Source: Acidobacteriota bacterium
GTDB lineage: Bacteria; Acidobacteriota; Terriglobia; Acidiferrales; UBA7541
Direction of reading: 5' to 3'
Assembly (NCBI GenBank): GCA_003133505.1
Contig: PKXT01000017.1
Location: 1 to 5,825 of the forward strand
Length of the DNA: 5,825 nucleotides
The number at the start of each line of letters is the position of its first letter. Position 1 is the stretch's first letter. Positions 1-5,398 of the stretch are shown here, piece after piece. The position numbers and the translations under genes were made by a program. A model generated the notes under the pieces. It did not search any database, had not been told where the DNA came from, and saw nothing but the letters and a program-made list of their open reading frames with translations.

Positions 1-1
1 T

Positions 2-1858
2 GGCGTCGTTCGCGGCAACACCATCACAGGCGGAGTGCCCGAAGCCGTCGCTACCCTCGGGGCCTTGAAAAAAGCGGGGGTGAATCTCGACGAAATCACC
101 GAGCGGTTACAGAAGGACGGAGTCGCCTCGTTCGCAAAATCATATGCCGACCTGATGTCCGCGCTGGACGCCAAACGGATTGCGCTCTCCGCCCCCGATG
201 CGGACGGCGAAACCGACAAAATTGGATCTATCGCCGATGCCGTGCGTGCTCGCGTTGAGGCATGGGACAAAGACAAATTTGGGAAGCGTGTTTGGGACAA
301 GGACCCTACTCTTTGGGCTACGAAGGATACTTCGGAAATCACCAATCGGCTCGGATGGCTCCGCCTGCCTGAAGATTTTCGTGGACATGTCGGCAATTTG
401 CTGAAGCTTAGAGACGAGATTCGCGCGGAGAAATTTACGCATGTGATCCTTCTCGGCATGGGCGGTTCGAGCCTTGCACCGGAGGTTTTTCAGAAAACGT
501 TTGGAAATGGTCCCGGCGATCCCGGGCTGATGGTGCTGGATAGCACGCATCCCGCCGCAGTGGAGGCCATGGAAAAGGGCGTGGATTTGGCTCATACGCT
601 GTTTCTGGTTTCCAGCAAATCGGGAACAACCACCGAAATGCTGTCGTTCTTTTATTATTTCTGGAAAAAAGTTGTCGCTCTCCGGTCCGATCCAGGCCGC
701 CAGTTTGTGGCTGTTACCGATCCCAACACGCCGCTGGGAACGCTCGCCAAGGAACGGAAATTTCGGGGGACCTTCGAAGCGGTGCCCGAAGTGGGCGGAC
801 GTTATTCCGCCCTGACGATGTTTGGGCTGGTTCCCGCCGCCATCATTGGCGTGGATATCGAGCGCCTTTTGGAGCGCGCCTTCATCATGCAGCAGGCTTG
901 CGGCGCAGCCGTAGTGGCGGAGCAGAATCCGGGGCTGCGCCTTGGCGCGATTCTTGGCGAAGCGGCTCTCGCCGGCCGCGACAAAGTCACGTTTGTGACT
1001 TCGCCGGGATTAGCCGCTTTTCCTGAATGGGTGGAACAGCTTATCGCCGAAAGCACAGGTAAAAACTCCAAGGGGATCGTTCCCGTCGCTAATGAAAAAC
1101 TTGGCGAACCCGCTGTCTATGGGAAGGATCGCCTATTCATTCATCTGGCGCTAGAATCCGAGAAGAATTCGGATCAGAAAGCGATCGCCGCGTTGGAAAA
1201 AGAGGGATATCCGGTTATTCACCTAACTTTGCGCGAGATTACCGATGTGGGGCAGGAATTTTTCCGCTGGGAAATGGGTGTGGCTGCCGCTGGAGCGGTG
1301 ATTGGCATTCAACCCTTCAATCAGCCCGACGTGCAACTGGCCAAGGATCTGGCTCATAAGGCGATGCAGGATCCCGGCGATCCAGCGGCGGCTTTGGGCG
1401 TGGCTAATGCTGAACCGATTTCCATCGCGCAGGGGGATCAGGTTCGCACCGCTGTTCTCGATTGGCTGAAATCGTCACACGAAGGCGATTACATTGGAAT
1501 TGACGCATGGCTTGCGCCCTCTGATGCTCTTACCGAATCGCTGGAGTCATTGCGGGTGACATTGCGCGACCGCACCAAACTGGCGACCATGCTGGGTTAT
1601 GGTCCGCGCTTCCTTCATTCGACGGGGCAGCTTCACAAGGGCGGCCCCAACACCGGTCTCTTCATTCAATTGCTCGATGCTCCATCGCAGGATGTCGCTG
1701 TTCCGGAAACCAATTACACCTTTGGGCAGCTCATCAAGGCTCAGGCGCTGGGCGATTTCGCGGCCTTGAAACAGCGCGGGCGTAGAGTGCTCCGTATCCA
1801 GTTGGGCGCGGACGTACGCGCCGGTATTGCCACCATCGCGGAATTTGCGCGTGGGTAA
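2..1858 (+). CDS. Bifunctional transaldolase / glucose-6-phosphate isomerase, 5'-truncated by the window edge
   Basis: The reading frame is open to the left edge (618 codons plus TAA), so the GTG at 35 is internal and not the start. The first ~60 residues match the C-terminal end of transaldolase (VVRGNTITGG, then AGVNLDEITERLQKDGVASF and a closing LMSALDAKR). The rest is a complete phosphoglucose isomerase: GMGGSS of the first SIS domain at about fragment residues 152-157, SSKSGTTTE of the second at about 204-212, the signature IAESTGKNSKG with the likely base Glu at 350, and the C-terminal HKGGPNTG with the active-site Lys at 546. Fusions of this type are known, usually around 950 residues, so roughly a third is missing to the left. 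Transaldolase moves a dihydroxyacetone unit between sugar phosphates in the cytosol, and PGI interconverts G6P and F6P. It heads a run with the HAD and gnd genes. The family call is very sure; the fusion is nearly so. Confidence 0.95.
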   Translation, partial: GVVRGNTITGGVPEAVATLGALKKAGVNLDEITERLQKDGVASFAKSYADLMSALDAKRIALSAPDADGETDKIGSIADAVRARVEAWDKDKFGKRVWDKDPTLWATKDTSEITNRLGWLRLPEDFRGHVGNLLKLRDEIRAEKFTHVILLGMGGSSLAPEVFQKTFGNGPGDPGLMVLDSTHPAAVEAMEKGVDLAHTLFLVSSKSGTTTEMLSFFYYFWKKVVALRSDPGRQFVAVTDPNTPLGTLAKERKFRGTFEAVPEVGGRYSALTMFGLVPAAIIGVDIERLLERAFIMQQACGAAVVAEQNPGLRLGAILGEAALAGRDKVTFVTSPGLAAFPEWVEQLIAESTGKNSKGIVPVANEKLGEPAVYGKDRLFIHLALESEKNSDQKAIAALEKEGYPVIHLTLREITDVGQEFFRWEMGVAAAGAVIGIQPFNQPDVQLAKDLAHKAMQDPGDPAAALGVANAEPISIAQGDQVRTAVLDWLKSSHEGDYIGIDAWLAPSDALTESLESLRVTLRDRTKLATMLGYGPRFLHSTGQLHKGGPNTGLFIQLLDAPSQDVAVPETNYTFGQLIKAQALGDFAALKQRGRRVLRIQLGADVRAGIATIAEFARG

Positions 1859-2501
1859 AATCTCCACAATTCTTTGGGACTTTGGCGGCGTGCTGCTCAC
1901 CAATGGGTGGGACCGCGGCTCGCGTAAGCAGGCCGCCGAAAAATTCAATCTCGATTGGGACGAATTTGAAGACCGCCATGAGTTGTTGCTCAGCGCTTTT
2001 GAAACCGGCAAGGTGTCGCTCCCTGAATATCTCCAGCGCGTTATTTTTTACCGCGACCGTTCCTTCACCCCCGCCGATTTCGAAAGATTCTTTTTCGAGC
2101 AGTCGCAGGCAATGCCCGAATCCCTGGCTATCCTTTCCGAGCTGGCCGATACCGGACGCTATTTTAACGCCGCGCTCAATAACGAATCGCTGGAATTGAA
2201 CGAATATCGCATCAAGCAATTTCACCTTGCGGATTACTTCGACGCGTTTTTCAGTTCCTGTTATCTGGCCTGCCGCAAGCCCGATCCCAAAATTTACCGT
2301 CTGGCGCTTTACATCACCCAGTCAGCGGCGGAGGAATGTCTTTTCGTGGACGATCGCGCCCTCAATCTGGAATGCGCCCGCGAACTGGGCATGCGTACGA
2401 TACAGTTTACGAGCGCTTCGCAGCTTCGCGCCGATTTGGCCTCCGAAGGCGTCATAATTTCTCCGGAGCGGTCGAAAAGCGACACCAAGGGAACGAATTG
2501 A
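1851..2501 (+). CDS. HAD-superfamily hydrolase (subfamily IA-like), putative sugar-phosphate phosphatase
   Basis: A 216-residue HAD protein with the usual length for the family. Motif I is WDFGGVLL with the nucleophile Asp10, but the second Asp (position +2, the general acid/base) is Gly12, as in YihX-type proteins (FDLGNV). Motif II is LNNES near 109-113, with Asn110 where Ser or Thr is usual. Motif III is RKPDP with Lys143, and motif IV is FVDDR with Asp167/Asp168. The helical cap lies at roughly 17-90. I chose GTG 1851 because it sits just before motif I and overlaps the pgi stop by 8 bases. TTG 1845 or TTG 1827 are possible, and the next ATG would remove motif I. No strong Shine-Dalgarno sequence is seen, so translational coupling to pgi is likely. 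The substrate is unknown. By context it may act on hexose or pentose phosphates or on inhibitory side products. The family is sure; catalytic activity is not. Confidence 0.9.
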   Translation: MGKISTILWDFGGVLLTNGWDRGSRKQAAEKFNLDWDEFEDRHELLLSAFETGKVSLPEYLQRVIFYRDRSFTPADFERFFFEQSQAMPESLAILSELADTGRYFNAALNNESLELNEYRIKQFHLADYFDAFFSSCYLACRKPDPKIYRLALYITQSAAEECLFVDDRALNLECARELGMRTIQFTSASQLRADLASEGVIISPERSKSDTKGTN

Positions 2502-2506
2502 GTGGC

Positions 2507-2516
2507 AAGGGAGAGG
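2507..2516 (+). promoter_or_regulatory. Ribosome binding site of gnd
   Basis: AAGGGAGAGG ends two bases before ATG 2519, and its AAGGGAG core gives a spacing of about 5-6 bases. It sits in the short gap after the HAD stop codon. It decides the gnd start in favour of ATG 2519 rather than any start in the open frame further upstream. Confidence 0.75.
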
Positions 2517-2518
2517 CA

Positions 2519-3502
2519 ATGCAATTGGGAATGATTGGGCTGGGCAAAATGGGCGCATTTATGTCCGAGCGCCTGATGAAAGCGGGGCATCAGGTGGTGG
2601 GATTCGACCGTGACGCCGCCGCGGTGGCCAAGGTGAAATCGGCCGGGGCCGAAGGCGCGGATTCTCTCGCAGTAATGGTCTCCAAACTTTCCGCTCCGCG
2701 CGCGGTATGGATGATGGTGCCTGCCGGCAATTCGGTGGACGATACCATCGCCGATCTGGTGAAGCTCCTCGCGCCCGGCGACACGATTATTGACGGGGGC
2801 AATTCCTATTACCGCGATTCGCAGCGCCGCGCGGCCGCGTTGCGCGACAAGAAAATCTCCTATGTGGACGCGGGCACCAGCGGCGGCGTTTGGGGATTGA
2901 AGGAAGGCTACAGCCTGATGGTTGGCGGCGATGAAGATGTTGTCGCGCGCCTCGCGCCCATCTTTCAGGCGCTGGCTCCTGCGGCCGATAAAGGCTGGGG
3001 ACGCGTGGGCCCCTGCGGCGCGGGCCATTTCGTGAAGATGGTTCACAACGGCATCGAATACGGAATCATGGCGGCCTATGCGGAGGGTTTGAACGTCATC
3101 AAAAATGCCAACGCCGGCAAGGTGAAGCGCGAGGCCGATGCAGAGACCACGCCGCTGCGCCATCCCGACCTGTACCAGTACGACATCGATGTGCCCGAAG
3201 TCACCGAGGTCTGGCGTCGCGGCAGCGTCATCGGCTCCTGGCTGCTGGATCTCACCGCAGCGGCCTTGCACGAAAGCCCCGAGCTCTCGAACTTCGCTGG
3301 ACGCGTCTCCGATTCAGGCGAGGGACGATGGACCGTGCAGGCCGCCGTCGATGAGGGCGTCTCGACGCCGGTCATCAGCGCGGCGCTCTACGCCCGCTTC
3401 GCCTCGCGCGGCAGCGAAGAGTATTCGGACCGGCTGCTCTCGGCCATGCGCTATGAATTCGGCGGTCACCTGGAGAAGGGCGTGGGATCGGGCGGCGACT
3501 GA
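2519..3502 (+). CDS. gnd: 6-phosphogluconate dehydrogenase, decarboxylating, short (YqeC/GntZ-like) form
   Basis: Oxidatively decarboxylates 6-phosphogluconate to ribulose-5-phosphate in the cytosol. The 327-residue protein opens with a Rossmann motif GLGKMG (7-12). It then has DGGNSYYRDS (92-101), the substrate loop DAGTSGGVWG (117-126) and the catalytic GHFVKMVHNGIEYG, with Lys173, His176, Asn177 and Glu180. VWRRGSVIGSWLLDL (231-245) and SAMRYEFGGH (308-317) follow. Classical enzymes are about 470 residues; this one is the short form lacking most of the second helical domain. Asp30 ends the second beta strand (GFDRD) where NADP-dependent enzymes have Asn-Arg, so NAD is the likelier cofactor. 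ATG 2519 is chosen because AAGGGAGAGG lies just upstream, although the frame is open further upstream inside the HAD gene. It follows the HAD stop by 17 bases, so co-transcription is likely. Confidence 0.95.
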   Translation: MQLGMIGLGKMGAFMSERLMKAGHQVVGFDRDAAAVAKVKSAGAEGADSLAVMVSKLSAPRAVWMMVPAGNSVDDTIADLVKLLAPGDTIIDGGNSYYRDSQRRAAALRDKKISYVDAGTSGGVWGLKEGYSLMVGGDEDVVARLAPIFQALAPAADKGWGRVGPCGAGHFVKMVHNGIEYGIMAAYAEGLNVIKNANAGKVKREADAETTPLRHPDLYQYDIDVPEVTEVWRRGSVIGSWLLDLTAAALHESPELSNFAGRVSDSGEGRWTVQAAVDEGVSTPVISAALYARFASRGSEEYSDRLLSAMRYEFGGHLEKGVGSGGD

Positions 3503-3534
3503 GCGGAATCCTTTGCGCCGGAAATCTTCCAGCG

Positions 3535-3564
3535 GGGGCGCGGCGACTTATCCTGGTGCGCCCC
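3535..3564. terminator. GC-rich inverted repeat between convergent gnd and zwf, possible weak bidirectional terminator
   Basis: GGGGCGC at 3535-3541 is repeated inverted as GCGCCCC at 3558-3564, a perfect 7-bp stem with a 16-base loop. A second, mutually exclusive hairpin pairs CCTGG (3552-3556) with CCAGG (3563-3567). Both lie in the 70 bases between the two facing stop codons, where transcription from both sides should end. Neither arm is followed by a T-run on either strand, so it is not a textbook intrinsic terminator. Chance pairing in GC-rich DNA is a real alternative. Confidence 0.35.
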
Positions 3565-3572
3565 AGGGACCC

Positions 3573-4967
3573 TCAGCACGGTTTCTTGTCTGTCTCCACG
3601 ACGGGATCGATCCACGGTCCATCGTTGCCGATCAGCTGGCCGGCCTCCTCCGGGCCCCAGGTTCCTGGCAAATACGTATAGACGGGCGTGACATTCCCCA
3701 GAATCGGCTCGACGATGCGCCACTGCGCCTCCACCAGGTCCTGTCGCGAGAACAACTCCACGTTGCCCCGGCTGGCGTCGCCCAACAGCCGTTCGTAGGG
3801 AGGCATTTCGTCGACCGGCTGGCTGTGGAGGTCGAGTTCCACATCGCGCCCCACCATGCGCTCTCCCGGAATCTTGACCCGCACGCCGAGCCCGATCGAG
3901 AAATCCGTGCTCACGCGGATGCGCATATGCGCCGAGTTAACAGGCACCAGTTCTCCGAAGGTCTCCCGCGGCGGCCGCTTGAATTGCACAGTAGCCTCCG
4001 TACACGTCACCGGCAGCATCTTGCCGGCGCGGATATAGATGGGCACACCCGCCCACCGCCAGCTGTCGATGTGCAGCCGGATCGCGACGAAGGTTTCGAC
4101 ATTCGATCCCGGAGCCACGCCAGGTACCGATCGATAGCCCTCATATTGCCCGCGCACCACGGCGTCCGGGGTCAGCGGGCGAATGGCCTTCATCAGTTCC
4201 GCTTTGCGATCGCGGGTGGCATCGCAGTCTTCGCCCGTCGGTGGATCGATGGTCAGGTTCGTCACCACCTGCAGCATGTGGTTCTGCACCACATCCAGAA
4301 GTGTTCCTACTTCGTCGTAGAATTTGCCCCGATCCTCGACGCCAAACTCCTCCGCCATGGTGATCTGAATGCTGCGCACGTGATCGCGGTTCCAGATGGG
4401 CTCGAATACCGGATTGGCGAATCGCATATAGAGGACGTTCTGCACCGGCTCTTTGCCCAGGAAGTGATCGATGCGGAAAATATCCTCTTCCGGGAAAAAC
4501 CGATGCAGAGTGCGGCTCAGCTCCTGCGCCGATTGCAGGTCGCGTCCGAACGGCTTCTCCACCACCACGCGCGCATTGGTCGCGCAGCCCGACTTGGCAA
4601 GGTTTTCCGCGACCACCGCAAACAGGCTCGGCGGGATCGCCAGGTAATGCAGCGGCCGCTGCGCTTGTCCCAGCTGCTGGCGAAGCTGCGTGAAGGTGTT
4701 CAGGTCGTTGTAGTCGCCGTCCACATAGCGCAGCAGGCCCAGCAGTTTTTCGAAGGCCGCCTGGTCGATGCCGCCATGTTTTTCCAGACTGTCCTTCGCG
4801 CGAGCCTTCAGCTGGTCCAGATTCCAGCCGGCTTTCGCCACGCCGATGATCGGCAGATCGAAGCCTTCGTCGCGAATCAGGCCCTGCAGCGCGGGAAAAA
4901 TCTGCTTGTACGCCAGATCCCCCGTGGCGCCAAAAAATACCAGTGCGTCGGACCGAACTATCGCCAT
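3573..4967 (-). CDS. zwf: Glucose-6-phosphate 1-dehydrogenase
   Basis: Oxidises glucose-6-phosphate to 6-phosphogluconolactone, the entry step of the oxidative pentose-phosphate pathway, in the cytosol. The 464-residue protein has the nucleotide-binding motif FFGATGDLAYKQ (11-22), VEKPFGRDL (136-144), the substrate and active-site motif RIDHFLGKE (165-173, with Asp167, His168 and Lys172), and LLDVVQNHMLQ with the likely catalytic His230 (His240 in the Leuconostoc enzyme). The C-terminal beta-sheet region includes PIYIRAGKML (309-318). It is somewhat shorter than the usual 480-510. After the second beta strand it reads VAKAGWNL where many NADP-dependent enzymes have an Arg-Arg pair, so cofactor preference is not obvious. 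ATG 4967 is supported by GGAG 8 bases upstream. It is convergent with gnd and lies downstream, on the same strand, of the tiny secreted gene across 206 bases. No lactonase gene is adjacent in this window. Confidence 0.97.
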   Translation of the reverse strand: MAIVRSDALVFFGATGDLAYKQIFPALQGLIRDEGFDLPIIGVAKAGWNLDQLKARAKDSLEKHGGIDQAAFEKLLGLLRYVDGDYNDLNTFTQLRQQLGQAQRPLHYLAIPPSLFAVVAENLAKSGCATNARVVVEKPFGRDLQSAQELSRTLHRFFPEEDIFRIDHFLGKEPVQNVLYMRFANPVFEPIWNRDHVRSIQITMAEEFGVEDRGKFYDEVGTLLDVVQNHMLQVVTNLTIDPPTGEDCDATRDRKAELMKAIRPLTPDAVVRGQYEGYRSVPGVAPGSNVETFVAIRLHIDSWRWAGVPIYIRAGKMLPVTCTEATVQFKRPPRETFGELVPVNSAHMRIRVSTDFSIGLGVRVKIPGERMVGRDVELDLHSQPVDEMPPYERLLGDASRGNVELFSRQDLVEAQWRIVEPILGNVTPVYTYLPGTWGPEEAGQLIGNDGPWIDPVVETDKKPC

Positions 4968-4975
4968 TCATTCCG

Positions 4976-4979
4976 CTCC
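4976..4979 (-). promoter_or_regulatory. Ribosome binding site of zwf
   Basis: On the minus strand GGAG lies 8 bases before ATG 4967. An out-of-frame ATG four bases upstream of that start opens a different frame without G6PDH motifs, so the site supports 4967 as the zwf start. Confidence 0.6.
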
Positions 4980-5080
4980 AGGATTGAAATCTCAGCGTGC
5001 AACCGGGCGGAGAAACGAATCCGCGCGACAGGCAAAACGCCACACCCCAGATAACCATAAGAACAGATGTCCGGGCTCGC

Positions 5081-5095
5081 ATGGCGGATTGCCAT
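5081..5095. repeat. Short inverted repeat in the zwf upstream region, operator-like
   Basis: ATGGC (5081-5085) and GCCAT (5091-5095) form a perfect 5-bp dyad around a 5-base spacer, about 115 bases upstream of the zwf start. It overlaps the -35-like TTGCCA read on the plus strand. The size suits a helix-turn-helix protein half-site pair, but a 5-bp dyad can arise by chance. Confidence 0.3.
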
Positions 5096-5119
5096 TATTC
5101 TTCGCGCGCGCGATATACT
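5089..5119 (+). promoter_or_regulatory. Sigma-70-like promoter candidate facing right
   Basis: TTGCCA (5089-5094, five of six to the consensus) and TATACT (5114-5119, five of six) are separated by 19 bases, longer than the preferred 17. The spacer contains an alternating CG run (5103-5112). It points away from zwf, towards minus-strand genes, so any transcript would be antisense to the tiny secreted gene. No plus-strand gene follows. I found no better pair for zwf on the minus strand. The prediction is weak. Confidence 0.25.
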
Positions 5120-5143
5120 TTGTTGAGGCGCGTGATGGTTAAA

Positions 5144-5166
5144 AACCTCCATAACCTCCATAACCT
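5144..5166. repeat. 9-bp direct tandem repeat, 2.5 copies
   Basis: The unit AACCTCCAT occurs at 5144-5152 and 5153-5161, followed by a partial AACCT at 5162-5166. On the minus strand this reads as repeated ATGGAGGTT, giving two GGAGG cores, just downstream of the tiny secreted gene's stop codon. It could be slipped-strand duplication. No known repeat family is recognised. Confidence 0.6.
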
Positions 5167-5173
5167 GCGCAGC

Positions 5174-5383
5174 CTACCTCTTTTCTGTAGCTGCAACAGG
5201 CCTCCCGTCAGCAACAAACGGACAGGAAGAGGCTCCAACTTTTAGAGCAACAACCTGTGCCTGCGCAGTAGACCGGCCGGCAGCCCTGATGCGCGTATCG
5301 CGCGCGGCCGTGGTCTGGGCACAGAGCTGACCGGCAACGAGCGTGACTGCAAGAACGGCTGGAACAGCGAAAGACATTTTCAC
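5174..5383 (-). CDS. Tiny predicted secreted protein, hypothetical
   Basis: A 69-residue protein that I do not recognise. It starts with a short N-region (MKM), a hydrophobic stretch from about 4 to 18 (FAVPAVLAVTLVAG) and a likely signal-peptidase I site after LCA (Ala22), leaving about 47 mature residues rich in Ala, Arg and Thr. Two cysteines are present, Cys21 within the signal end and Cys54 in SSCPF. Position 21 is not a good lipobox because Gln-Leu precede the Cys. GTG 5383 is chosen because AAGGAG lies 9 bases upstream; ATG 5377 is a possible alternative two codons inside. The Shine-Dalgarno sequence overlaps the stop codon of the oxidoreductase gene, so the two are probably co-transcribed and coupled. 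The protein may be complete or the surviving head of a longer exported protein. That it is a real gene is likely but not certain. Confidence 0.55.
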   Translation of the reverse strand: MKMSFAVPAVLAVTLVAGQLCAQTTAARDTRIRAAGRSTAQAQVVALKVGASSCPFVADGRPVAATEKR

Positions 5384-5392
5384 AGTTGGCAA

Positions 5393-5398
5393 CTCCTT
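5393..5398 (-). promoter_or_regulatory. Ribosome binding site of the tiny secreted gene, overlapping the upstream stop codon
   Basis: Read on the minus strand, AAGGAG begins within the TAA stop codon (5397-5399) of the oxidoreductase gene and lies 9 bases before GTG 5383. This is a full match to the anti-Shine-Dalgarno sequence and favours GTG 5383 over the TTG at 5392, which would leave no spacing. Confidence 0.65.

Noticed and set aside
35..37. GTG at 35 as the start of the isomerase
   Set aside because: Residues before it (VVRGNTITGG) continue transaldolase similarity to the window edge, so the gene starts outside the window.
2309..3271. A 320-codon minus-strand frame opposite gnd
   Set aside because: It is the antisense of a gene with all 6PGDH catalytic motifs, with no domain of its own.
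3138..5054. A 638-codon plus-strand open frame across the end of gnd and antisense to the whole of zwf
   Set aside because: It has no recognisable domain and lies opposite a clear G6PDH and over the gnd 3' end. Long antisense frames are common against GC-rich genes with strong third-position bias.
4141..5082. A 313-codon minus-strand frame overlapping zwf
   Set aside because: It is a shifted frame of zwf, rich in Arg, Gly and Ala, with no family motifs; the G6PDH motifs are all in the other frame.
5103..5112. Alternating CG run as a Z-DNA or special structural element
   Set aside because: Ten bases of CG alternation are too short to support a claim in GC-rich DNA.
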